Assembly: GCF_003248515.1 (NCBI RefSeq) | Contig: NZ_QFOB01000017.1 | Span: 1-63,941, forward strand | Source of the DNA: Sphingomonas sp. | Lineage (GTDB): Bacteria > Pseudomonadota > Alphaproteobacteria > Sphingomonadales > Sphingomonadaceae | DNA: 63,941 nucleotides | Direction: 5' to 3' | In this document: positions 26,178 to 34,474 of the stretch, one piece after another | Layout: the number at the start of each line of letters is the position of its first letter | Position numbering within the stretch: position 1 is the first letter of the stretch | The notes under the pieces: model-generated | Databases searched by the model: none | What the model saw: the letters and a program-made list of their open reading frames with translations, nothing else | What the model was told of the DNA's origin: nothing | Position numbers and translations under genes: made by a program

Positions 26178-26972
26178 ATGACGACCTCGCAGGCCGCGAT
26201 CACGTTGCTCGGATCGAATATCGGTGCTCAGGTTTCGGGTGTCGATCTGTCGCGTGAGCTTTCCGGCGCGGAAAAAGCGTTCGTGCATCAGGCGCTGATC
26301 GATCACCATGTGCTTTTCTTCCGCGACCAGTCGCTCGAACCCGTGGATATCAAGCGCTTTGCCGAAGGCTTTGGGCCGCTGGCGCCCCATCCTCGTGGCG
26401 GACCTGACTATCCCGAGGTAATGCCGTTCCGATCGAAGCAAGAGCCTGATTTCATCCTCGGGACCGAGTGGCACACCGATGGCTCCTATTCCGAGCATCC
26501 GCCGCTGGGCAGCATGCTCTATTTCCGCGAAGCTCCCGAGGCTGGCGCCGAGCTTGCCTATGCGAACATGCACGCGGCATTCGAGGCGCTTTCGCCGCAG
26601 ATGACGGTCTATCTCAAGGCTCTGACGGCCACGCACGATGTCAGTCGCAGTCGCTTTGGGTCAGACCGGCAGGTGAAGACAAGCTGGAGCCATCCGCTGA
26701 TCTCATCCCACGCGGTGACGGGGCGTCCGCTGCTTTACTTCAACAGCGTTTACACGGCCCGGATTGACGGTGTTCCGACGCCGGAGAGCCGCGCGATCAT
26801 CGGGTTTCTGCGCGAGCATGTCGCCAATCCGTATTTCAGCGTCAGAATCAAGGTCGAGCCGGGCAGCCTGGTCCTTTGGGACAATCGGTGTACCCAGCAC
26901 CTGGCCTTATGGAACTTCGCTCCGGGCAGCCTTGCCGGACTGCGCACCCAGATCGAAAGTGTTACGCCCTGA
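26178..26972 (+). CDS. TauD/TfdA-family 2-oxoglutarate Fe(II) dioxygenase (copy B)
   Basis: A 264-residue protein with the His-x-Asp motif in GTEWHTDGSYSEHPP, the distal His in LVLWDNRCTQHLALWN and a C-terminal Arg for 2-oxoglutarate (AGLRTQIES). The start is at MTTSQ because of the GGAAAGGATGTGC ribosome site just upstream. It is co-transcribed with TBDR 2, so the imported compound may be its substrate. Related to copy A; the two may act on successive or related intermediates. Confidence 0.92.
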   Translation: MTTSQAAITLLGSNIGAQVSGVDLSRELSGAEKAFVHQALIDHHVLFFRDQSLEPVDIKRFAEGFGPLAPHPRGGPDYPEVMPFRSKQEPDFILGTEWHTDGSYSEHPPLGSMLYFREAPEAGAELAYANMHAAFEALSPQMTVYLKALTATHDVSRSRFGSDRQVKTSWSHPLISSHAVTGRPLLYFNSVYTARIDGVPTPESRAIIGFLREHVANPYFSVRIKVEPGSLVLWDNRCTQHLALWNFAPGSLAGLRTQIESVTP

Positions 26973-26982
26973 ACCGTGCCTC

Positions 26983-27007
26983 GGCCCTGACCTGCGCGGT
27001 CGGGGCC
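26983..27007. terminator. Hairpin between convergent dioxygenase and M20 genes
   Basis: GGCCCTGACC (26983-26992) pairs with GGTCGGGGCC (26998-27007) except for one T-G wobble, with a 5-nt loop. It lies between convergent stops and probably ends both transcripts. Confidence 0.5.
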
Positions 27008-27050
27008 ACGGATGGTTTCTGCGGTGGGTCGGCTGTCCGAAGCCGCCGTC

Positions 27051-28478
27051 TTATCCTCGCGGAGACTCGCCGCCTGGACCCCCCAATAGGTGGATGACGA
27101 CATCCCAATAGGCGACTTCCTTGTAAAAGGAGTCGAGCGGAAGCCGCTCGTCGACGCCATGCGCGCGATTGTCGCCAGGGGTCTTGAGGATGCTGCCGGC
27201 GCCGTACGTGGGAATGCCACTGCGGCGATATTCGCGCCCTTCCGTGCCGCCCATCGACATTGTCGGCGTCGGCACAAAGCCGGGATAATTGGCCTGCACT
27301 CCATGCGCGAGAAGATCGAGAATGTCGGCCCGGATCGGCGATGCCGGACTCTCCACGGCTTCGCCATCCAGCGCCACCTGGACATTGCTGTCGTTGATCG
27401 CGCGGGCCAGCGTTGAACGGATCTGCTCCGCACTGTCGCCTGGCATGATCCTGCAATTGATCGTGGCAGAGGCATTTTGCGGGAGGGCATTGGGCGCATT
27501 GCCGGCCTTGGCCATGGTGCCGACACATGTCGTCCAAAGAAAACCTGCGATCTCCGGACGGCGCGCGATGATCGCGATCGACGCCCTATCCGTGGGGTCG
27601 TGGAGGATCGTCTTGAGTGCTGCTGTAACCTCTCCGGTTGTGCGATCGCTCAGACGCTCGATCATCGCGCGGTTGATCTCGTTGAACTCGACAGGAAAAT
27701 GAAGCGCTTCCACCGCAACGAGCGCATGAGCAAGCTGATAAAGGGCATTGTCGGCGCGGGGAAGGGCGCTGTGTCCACCGGAATTGTGGGTCGTTAAGGT
27801 GAAGTTGGCGCTGGTCTTTTCTGCGGCCTGGAGCGTGAATTCCAGAGGGGCGCCCGCATCGTTGCGACTGCCGCCGCCCGCGTCTGCGTTAAGTGCGAAA
27901 TCCAGATGGGAGAGGAATGGATGCGCCAGCATCGCCCGACTGGTCAACATCCCGGTTTCCTCATCCCCGCAGAGCGCCAGCACGATGTCGCGATCGGGCG
28001 TGTATCCTGCTCGTTTAAGCCGTTCGAACGTGGTGATCAGCAGCGCCACCGCAAATTTGTTGTCCAGACTTCCGCGACCGTAGAGATATCCGTCCTGTTC
28101 GGTTGGTTTGAACGGGTCCGTATGCCAGTTGGCGGCAACGGCATCGACGACATCCATATGAGCCAGCAGGGCGACCGGGCGCTTTGTCGCGCCGGGATGT
28201 GCGCGGAAGCGAACGAGCAGTCCTTCGGTCTTCTCACCCTCTACGGTGACGGGCACTCGAACGAGGTCTTCGTCGGCAAAGCCGGCAGCCCTCAGCCTGG
28301 CAACCAGCATTTCCGCCATTGCGGGCACCTGGCCTTGCCCCTTCGCCGTTCTGTAAGAAATCAATTGATCCAGCAGCGCTCGTGCCGGCGGCTGATCCCC
28401 GATCGGCGTCGCGGCATTGGCGGCGGCGGGCGTCAACCCGATCCAGCACCCCAGCAGGATGCCCGTCATTTTAAGCAT
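27051..28478 (-). CDS. Secreted M20-family metallopeptidase
   Basis: A 475-residue protein with a signal peptide (cut near ANAATP), so it acts in the periplasm. The M20 di-zinc site is visible: VALLAHMDVVDA, YGRGSLDNKFAVAL, LCGDEETG and ALNADAGGG; the dimerisation domain follows (TTHNSGGHSALPRADNAL). The family hydrolyses dipeptides, N-acyl amino acids and carbamoyl compounds. It has a GGAAGGACG ribosome site and lies 34 nt after the esterase gene, forming a two-gene operon. Confidence 0.92.
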   Translation of the reverse strand: MLKMTGILLGCWIGLTPAAANAATPIGDQPPARALLDQLISYRTAKGQGQVPAMAEMLVARLRAAGFADEDLVRVPVTVEGEKTEGLLVRFRAHPGATKRPVALLAHMDVVDAVAANWHTDPFKPTEQDGYLYGRGSLDNKFAVALLITTFERLKRAGYTPDRDIVLALCGDEETGMLTSRAMLAHPFLSHLDFALNADAGGGSRNDAGAPLEFTLQAAEKTSANFTLTTHNSGGHSALPRADNALYQLAHALVAVEALHFPVEFNEINRAMIERLSDRTTGEVTAALKTILHDPTDRASIAIIARRPEIAGFLWTTCVGTMAKAGNAPNALPQNASATINCRIMPGDSAEQIRSTLARAINDSNVQVALDGEAVESPASPIRADILDLLAHGVQANYPGFVPTPTMSMGGTEGREYRRSGIPTYGAGSILKTPGDNRAHGVDERLPLDSFYKEVAYWDVVIHLLGGPGGESPRG

Positions 28479-28512
28479 ATCTCGTCCTTCCGGAACAAAG
28501 CGGGCTGGAAGC

Positions 28513-30246
28513 TTAGGGGTAGCGCCAACTCGTGACGTCCGCGCCCGCCGGTGCGGACATGCGGATTCGTGTCATGATCTTGGGCATGTAGAAGCTGTTG
28601 TAGCGGAGGCGAGCAATTCCATTGCCGTTGATGTGATCGCCATTCCAGCAATGCTCGGCGCGCGCACCGTAATCGACTTCGCCTTCGAATGGCGGATTGG
28701 CCTTCTTGAGGAAATCTTCGATCAGATACACGGCATCGTTGAGATAGAAGCTGTCCTCCTCACCCACGTAGATATGGATCTTTCCGCGCAATTTCGGGCC
28801 GAGGGTCGCCCAATCGCGTTCCATGATATGGCGAAGGTCATAATTGTCTCGCCAATAGCCTGCGATCGATTTGTCGATCACGCCGGTTCGCTTGTCCCAG
28901 ATGCGGGCGGGATAGCCATCGGGCCCGACCGGGGAGAAAACGGCGTTCCAGATGTCGTATTGGCCGCCCGAACGATCCTTGTCGCCGAGCACGAGTTCCC
29001 ATCGATTTTCGCCTTCGATCGTTCGAGAGATCTGCCCGAGATAATCGCGATAGGCTGGTCGGACGATCGTTCCGAACGGACCGATCCTGTAATACGCATT
29101 CGGCTCCTCGTAGAGATTGAAGTTAAGCATTGCCCGGAAATCGACAGGATCGGGGCAGGCAACGAATGCTCCGTTAAACTCATCCGGATATTTGACCTGA
29201 ACGGCAAGGGACTCCCAGCCTCCGGTCGAACCGCCGTAGAGAAAACGGGCCCAGCCCCGTCCGATGCCATGATATTTCTGCTCGATCGCGGGAATCAGTT
29301 CCCGCATGATCGCGTCGCCATAAGGACCGAGGTTGGCAGAATTTACCGCATAGCTGTCATCGTAGTACTGGTTGCTGTGGTCTATTTCTACAATAAGTGC
29401 GCGCGGAGTGTCCTTATCGGTCCAATATTTATAGAAGTTATAGGATTCCTGATCTTCAGTGTGATTGTAGCAATCCGTTCGGAACCGCCAGGACGGCACG
29501 CATTTGGCATTAGGATCGGGTGGAGTTGTTCTGAATCCACCGAAATCAGCCGGGAAGTGTCCGTGGAATACGATGAGCGGGAAGTGCGCCTCTGGGTGCT
29601 GGTCAAAGTCCTTGGGCACCAGTACATGCGCGCGCAGATAGATATCGGTCCCCCAGAATTTCGACAGCAGTGTGCTGCGGATCCGGATATGCTTGACGAA
29701 GGGCGTGTCTGCGGGATCGGGTATCGGCGGATTGGCGTGATCGAGCACGATCCCGATGGTCCCGGGCTTCTTGGGGTCGAAGTCTATCCAGCGCGGAATG
29801 CTGTAGAGATTGCCGGGTTCCTTGGCGAAGATCTGGCCGCCGCCATGTGCTGACGGAAGCTTGACGACATGACCATCAGCCCGATGATAAGTCGTATAGA
29901 CGTTGAGCGAAGCCTGGACAAAGTAGCGGCCAGCAGGAAGATCCGAGAGGGAGTTCTGTGGAAAGCCGATGGCCTGCTTGTCGACGACGATCTTGCCCGA
30001 CTTCGATAATCCATCAACGGACACTCCATATATCTGATCGCTGTCGTAAAAGGCGTTGACCGTATCGCGGCTGCGGAGGTCGGGCTTCTCTTCCTTGGAA
30101 AAGATCAACACCAGCCGACCGTCATAGGCGGGCTGCTCGAGTTGCGGCCCCAGCCGGATCTGAAAGTTTTCGGCATGGGCGATGGCAGGAAGCAACGCCG
30201 AAAGGGCGATCTGCATGCCAAGGCGAAGGAGCTTTCGAAAGTTCAT
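28513..30246 (-). CDS. Secreted putative esterase (alpha/beta hydrolase, enterochelin-esterase-like)
   Basis: A 577-residue exported protein (signal peptide cut near IAHA). An N-terminal beta region of about 200 residues precedes an alpha/beta-hydrolase domain with the nucleophile elbow LYGGSTGGWESLA (G-x-S-x-G). A catalytic His may lie in GDHINGNG or ARAEHCWNGD near the C-terminus. The family hydrolyses esters or amides of large substrates in the periplasm. It heads the esterase-M20 operon and is divergent from the 2-oxoglutarate oxygenase; the operator at 30298 lies between them. Confidence 0.82.
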   Translation of the reverse strand: MNFRKLLRLGMQIALSALLPAIAHAENFQIRLGPQLEQPAYDGRLVLIFSKEEKPDLRSRDTVNAFYDSDQIYGVSVDGLSKSGKIVVDKQAIGFPQNSLSDLPAGRYFVQASLNVYTTYHRADGHVVKLPSAHGGGQIFAKEPGNLYSIPRWIDFDPKKPGTIGIVLDHANPPIPDPADTPFVKHIRIRSTLLSKFWGTDIYLRAHVLVPKDFDQHPEAHFPLIVFHGHFPADFGGFRTTPPDPNAKCVPSWRFRTDCYNHTEDQESYNFYKYWTDKDTPRALIVEIDHSNQYYDDSYAVNSANLGPYGDAIMRELIPAIEQKYHGIGRGWARFLYGGSTGGWESLAVQVKYPDEFNGAFVACPDPVDFRAMLNFNLYEEPNAYYRIGPFGTIVRPAYRDYLGQISRTIEGENRWELVLGDKDRSGGQYDIWNAVFSPVGPDGYPARIWDKRTGVIDKSIAGYWRDNYDLRHIMERDWATLGPKLRGKIHIYVGEEDSFYLNDAVYLIEDFLKKANPPFEGEVDYGARAEHCWNGDHINGNGIARLRYNSFYMPKIMTRIRMSAPAGADVTSWRYP

Positions 30247-30297
30247 GTCTACCCTTTCGTCACGCGTGGCGGCAGATGCGCGCTTGCGGAGCTTTGA

Positions 30298-30314
30298 AAC
30301 GATACGGTACAGTG
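30298..30314. promoter_or_regulatory. TetR-type operator between esterase and 2OG oxygenase genes
   Basis: AACGATACGGTACAGTG matches 14 of 17 positions of the perfect site. Rightward it overlaps TACAGT (30308-30313), a possible -10 box 18 nt after TTGCGG, which would put the transcript start at the ATG of the oxygenase. Leftward a TTGCAC -35 box (30317-30312) faces the esterase gene. Confidence 0.65.
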
Positions 30315-30320
30315 CAATTT

Positions 30321-31079
30321 ATGATGGACCATGATCGATCGGCGGGGGGCGGCACCGCGCGTTTCGCGTTTTCCGGAGCAGGTGACGTTGCCGCGCTGGC
30401 CCGTCGTTATCGGGAGCGGGGACACGTCCGCATCGCCGGGTTTCTGCCGAACGATACGGCCAATGCGTTGCGAACGGAGCTGCTCAACAGCGATCGATGG
30501 ACCCAGGTCTTCAATATGGGAGACAGGCTTTACGAACTCGATGGCGTGGCACGTGCGGCCCTCACTCCGGCGGAGTGGGGCGAACTCGATCGCAGCATCA
30601 TGGCCAACGCGCGCACCGGCTTTCAATTCCGCTACGAAACCATTCGTGTCCCCGATGGTCGCTTCGCGCGAGAGCGTGATGGCTCGTTGCTCGGTCGTTT
30701 TGCGCGCTGGCTCGCCACCCCGGACATGCTTGATCGGTTTTCTACATTTACGGGTCTGGCTGATCTCCGTTTCGCCGATGTCCAGGCGACGAGATATCGG
30801 CCAGGCGATCTTCTGACCGGTCATGACGATGCGATCAAGGGCAAGCATCGCAGGGCCGCCTACGTTCTGGGACTTACGCCGCACTGGCGTCTCGAATGGG
30901 GAGGGGCGTTGATGTTCAATCGTGGCGCGGATGCGGCTGACGCATGGATGCCAGGCTTCAACTGCATCGACATTTTCGCCGTACCCCAGATGCATAGCGT
31001 GTCCTACGTAACGGAAGCGGCCGCCTTCCCGCGGCTTTCGGTTACCGGCTGGCTGCGCGCCGAATATCCGCCGGCCTGA
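30321..31079 (+). CDS. 2-oxoglutarate Fe(II) oxygenase, prolyl-4-hydroxylase-like
   Basis: A 252-residue protein of the P4Hc double-stranded beta-helix type. The His-x-Asp pair is in LTGHDDAIKGKHRRAAYVLG, the distal His in PQMHSVSYV and the 2-oxoglutarate Arg in SVTGWLRAEY. It probably hydroxylates an amino-acid-like or peptide substrate. The start is uncertain: ATG-ATG at 30321 lacks a ribosome site but sits 7 nt after a -10-like box and could be leaderless; an in-frame ATG at 30276 would place the operator inside the gene. It is a single-gene unit ending at a strong hairpin. Confidence 0.82.
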   Translation: MMDHDRSAGGGTARFAFSGAGDVAALARRYRERGHVRIAGFLPNDTANALRTELLNSDRWTQVFNMGDRLYELDGVARAALTPAEWGELDRSIMANARTGFQFRYETIRVPDGRFARERDGSLLGRFARWLATPDMLDRFSTFTGLADLRFADVQATRYRPGDLLTGHDDAIKGKHRRAAYVLGLTPHWRLEWGGALMFNRGADAADAWMPGFNCIDIFAVPQMHSVSYVTEAAAFPRLSVTGWLRAEYPPA

Positions 31080-31110
31080 TATTCCGGGCTGCATTTCGAT
31101 CGATATGGTG

Positions 31111-31142
31111 GGCGAAGCGGCCATGAATGCGGCCGCTTCGCC
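31111..31142. terminator. Bidirectional terminator hairpin
   Basis: GGCGAAGCGGCC (31111-31122) and GGCCGCTTCGCC (31131-31142) form a perfect 12-bp stem with an 8-nt loop between the convergent oxygenase and TBDR 3 genes. Confidence 0.65.
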
Positions 31143-31152
31143 GATTTGCACA

Positions 31153-34047
31153 TCAGAATTTTATGCTTGCGGAAACAAAGAAGTCGCGGCCCAGAACATC
31201 GTATGTACTCGGGTAGGTATTGTCCTCGGCCTGGTTCGAGCCGATGATTGGCGGCTTCTTGTCGAAGAGATTGTTGATGCCGGCCGACCAGGTCATTCCG
31301 CCGACCTTAGCGACGAGTGAGAAGTCGAAAAGATTATACGCCTTGATCCGCTCCACCGTGAAGGTCGTTGCGGGATCATCGTCATGAACGACGCCCAGAC
31401 GCCGCCAGCCCAGAGAGGTCGTGATCGGCCCGTCGCGATAGGCGAGGCGGGCATTGGTCTTGAGCTTCGGCTGCGGTTCGCCGCAGCGGACGCCGAACTT
31501 GCCGGCGCATTCGATGATAGAATTCAGCCCTGCGATCGGCGTCGTATTGAACTTGTCCGTATAGTTGGCGCTTCCGGTGAATGACAATTGGCTGCTCGTC
31601 GAGAACAGCCCGAAATCTAACGGGATGCTATAATCGAGAGAGATATCGGCGCCCGAAGTGACGAGCTGGCCGAGGTTCGCAGTCGTCTCCGTAACGCTAT
31701 AGGTCACGTCGCCATTGGTCGATCCATCTATGATACCGGAAGATGGGTTGCGATGGATCAACTGGCAGACCGCATTGCTCGCATTCTGGATGACGTTGTA
31801 GCAGAGGTTGAGGATATTCGCAGTCCCACCTGCGGCAGGCGCAACCACGTGATTTACCTTGATGTGATAGTAATCCGCGGTGATATTGAGGCGGCGGACC
31901 GGCCGAAGGACGGCGCCAAAGGTGTAGGAATTCGAACGCTCTTCCTGTAGGTCGGGGTTGCCGCCCGCGAGCGCCTTGACTTGGACGTTGGGCTGGAGTG
32001 CGGAATTGCCGACATCGGCGGCTGGCACGCCGGTCGCGATGCAGACGGCCTTGATCGTAGCATTGGTGGCCGCCGATGCCAGTGCGCAGGGATCCGCCAC
32101 GGTCGGCGAGTTCGCATATTGGCCGCCATACAGTTCCGCGACGCTCGGCGCGCGAACCGCTCGCGAATATTGGCCGCGTAGGGTTATCTGCCGAAATGGC
32201 GAATATTCGACCCCGCCTCCGAAGGTCCAGGTGCCGCGCACCGCCTCCAGCGAGTAGTGCGAATATCGGCCGGCCCCGGTCAGTTCGAGGCGATAGACGC
32301 CGGGCCGATTGGCGACCAGCGGAACACGCAGTTCGGCGAAGGCTTCCTTCACATTATAGCCGCCCTTGGTCGGCTTGCCTACGCCGAGGCCGAGCGCGTC
32401 GCCCGACGCGACGGCGCTGTCCGGAATATATTGACTGTGTGTGGAGCGATATTCGGTGCCGAACGCGATGCTGACGTCGTCGGCCCCCCAATTGAAGTTG
32501 AAGAGCCTGCCGGTCGCCGATGCGCTGGCCACTTGCAGAACCGAAATGTCCTGATTCTGGGCCTGGATCGAGATCGCCTTGACCCCTTCCGGCGTAATCG
32601 TGTTAGGCCCGAAGATATTTATGGATCCGGAAAGAAGCGCGGCCGCGAATGCGCTCTTGGAAACATCTCCGTCCTGAACTTGGGAGTTCTTGGTCCGCGC
32701 ATAGCTGTAATATGCGTCATAGCTCCAGTGATCGGACAGGTTTCCCTTCACGCCGCCGAGCACGCGATAGGCGTTGCGATCATCGTGGTTCGATCGCGCG
32801 CCAACTTCGCTTACCCTGCGTGCAACCGAAAGGCTGACCGTATCTTGCGCCGCAGTGCCCTGACGGGCGGCAATCTGCCTAAGCTGGGCCACGTCGGCCG
32901 CGGAGAGATATCGCGCGTTGTTGCCAATATTGATGGAGAAGGTGCCGCTTACGGGCGTAGCGGCAAGAAGAGTGTCGGTTCTGCTGCTCGTAAAGCTGAT
33001 CTCGGTATAGGCCTTGGCCAGAGGTGAAATCTCATATTGGCCATAGGCACCGCCCAGCCAGCGCTCCTGCGGTACCATCATGTAATTGACGGGCGCATAA
33101 TTATAGGCATCGGCTGTCGTATAGGGGCGCGATATGCCGGGCGAGGCGAAGATGGCACCTAAACCGGTATAGTTTGTCCCGGCGCCCAGCGCCGCCGAAG
33201 TTGAAAATCGCCCCTGGGTAACGCTTGCAGATCCGCCGTTCACGAAGCCGGTCTTCGTTGCGTTATCCTGCTGGGCATAATAAGTAATTGAGCGATCGCC
33301 CTGAAAGGCGGGGTTGCGCTTGTAATATTCACCATAGACCGTGAAGTGACTGTCGCTGTCGCTGGCCTTCAGGCCCAGCGCGACATGGGCCTCCTTGCGT
33401 GCGCCATAGCCGCGCTCGGTGACCTGAGACTGGCCGCCGACTTCGACGCCATCGATGTCCCGCAGGCGGAAGTTGACGACGCCAGCAATGGCGTCCGAGC
33501 CGTAAATCGCGGATGCGCCACCGGTGACGACCTCGGCGCCCTGTATCAGGAATTGCGGGATGGTGTTGAGATCGACCTGCTGATTGACGTCATAGAACAT
33601 ATAACGCCGGTCGTTCACCAGCACGAGCGTGCGCTGAGGCCCTAAGCCCCGCAGATCGAGCGTCGCCACGCCACCGCCGGGATTGTTCGAAAATGCGGTA
33701 AGCCCGGAAACTGCCTGAGGTAGCGCATTGAGCACCTGCTCAATATTCACAGCGCCGCGTGCCTGGAAATCCTCGGCCGTAACAATGGCGATAGGGGCGG
33801 GCGTGTCGAGATTGGCACGCTTGATGCGCGAACCAGTCACGAGAATGTCGCTGCCGTCGCTCGTCGCTTCTGTCGCGTCGGCGGCGGGTTCGGCTATCGC
33901 GGGGGTACAGAATGCCACCCCGGCCGCGAGTGGCAGTAAAATCCGAGCAGATGCAAGATATTGCAGGCGGCTACGCGAACCGATGACTGGCGGTCCGCCC
34001 ACCAAGAGTCGCGTGGATGTCAGGAGCAGAGTGCGAAAGCTTGTCAT
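31153..34047 (-). CDS. TonB-dependent receptor 3
   Basis: A 964-residue receptor with an extended N-terminus and signal segment (ILLPLAAGVAFCTPAIAEP), TonB-box-like DILVTGSRIKRANLDTPAPI, plug motifs LRGLGPQRTLVLVNDRRYMF and GGASAIYGSDAIAGVVNF, and a barrel ending FFVSASIKF. The GSRIKR plug and length of about 950 are typical of receptors for peptides, oligosaccharides or plant polymers in sphingomonads and xanthomonads. It has an AAGGGGG ribosome site and is transcribed alone from the operator-promoter about 140 nt upstream. Confidence 0.95.
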   Translation of the reverse strand: MTSFRTLLLTSTRLLVGGPPVIGSRSRLQYLASARILLPLAAGVAFCTPAIAEPAADATEATSDGSDILVTGSRIKRANLDTPAPIAIVTAEDFQARGAVNIEQVLNALPQAVSGLTAFSNNPGGGVATLDLRGLGPQRTLVLVNDRRYMFYDVNQQVDLNTIPQFLIQGAEVVTGGASAIYGSDAIAGVVNFRLRDIDGVEVGGQSQVTERGYGARKEAHVALGLKASDSDSHFTVYGEYYKRNPAFQGDRSITYYAQQDNATKTGFVNGGSASVTQGRFSTSAALGAGTNYTGLGAIFASPGISRPYTTADAYNYAPVNYMMVPQERWLGGAYGQYEISPLAKAYTEISFTSSRTDTLLAATPVSGTFSINIGNNARYLSAADVAQLRQIAARQGTAAQDTVSLSVARRVSEVGARSNHDDRNAYRVLGGVKGNLSDHWSYDAYYSYARTKNSQVQDGDVSKSAFAAALLSGSINIFGPNTITPEGVKAISIQAQNQDISVLQVASASATGRLFNFNWGADDVSIAFGTEYRSTHSQYIPDSAVASGDALGLGVGKPTKGGYNVKEAFAELRVPLVANRPGVYRLELTGAGRYSHYSLEAVRGTWTFGGGVEYSPFRQITLRGQYSRAVRAPSVAELYGGQYANSPTVADPCALASAATNATIKAVCIATGVPAADVGNSALQPNVQVKALAGGNPDLQEERSNSYTFGAVLRPVRRLNITADYYHIKVNHVVAPAAGGTANILNLCYNVIQNASNAVCQLIHRNPSSGIIDGSTNGDVTYSVTETTANLGQLVTSGADISLDYSIPLDFGLFSTSSQLSFTGSANYTDKFNTTPIAGLNSIIECAGKFGVRCGEPQPKLKTNARLAYRDGPITTSLGWRRLGVVHDDDPATTFTVERIKAYNLFDFSLVAKVGGMTWSAGINNLFDKKPPIIGSNQAEDNTYPSTYDVLGRDFFVSASIKF

Positions 34048-34179
34048 GAAGGCCCCCTTATTTTGTGAAGATCGTTATTTGTTTCGCGGGCGCGGCGTTG
34101 CCGCATTTTCCCGTCGAGTAATGATGTCCCCGCTGCTGACGTTGGTGGGGCGGTTCGCCCGCCTCCGATTCGTCACATA

Positions 34180-34208
34180 AATACACTATACCGTGCAGTA
34201 TATGTAAA
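34180..34208 (-). promoter_or_regulatory. TetR-type operator in promoter of TBDR 3
   Basis: CACTATACCGTGCAGTA (34184-34200) is an imperfect copy of the regional palindrome. On the minus strand it lies between TTTACA (34208-34203) and TGTATT (34185-34180) with a 17-nt spacer, which reads toward TBDR 3. Confidence 0.68.
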
Positions 34209-34373
34209 GCGCCCGTTTGTGCTGACTCAAACGGATGGCCGCATTTCCGGGGCGGCATTGCGTTGCCGTCTGCGTCCTGTCGCGCCTAAGTGCCGGAAGG
34301 CGGGATAAGCGGCTGTGCCTACGGACGGCGGGTAACACAGTTGTGGCTGCGTTGTAGTCCATCAATCTATTTA

Positions 34374-34390
34374 CACTATACGGTATAGGG
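34374..34390 (+). promoter_or_regulatory. TetR-type operator upstream of the M1 peptidase operon
   Basis: CACTATACGGTATAGGG differs from the perfect site at one position. It lies about 85 nt before the chosen peptidase start. A -35-like TTACAC begins at 34371, but no good -10 box is seen 17 nt later. No gene is seen in the remaining divergent sequence from 34048 to 34474. Confidence 0.7.
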
Positions 34391-34474
34391 CATAACGTGT
34401 CGAGAATCGCGCGATGCCGGGTCATGCAGGATGCCCGCCGCAGGATTTGTCATGGGGGAAGCTTGGCGTATCGC

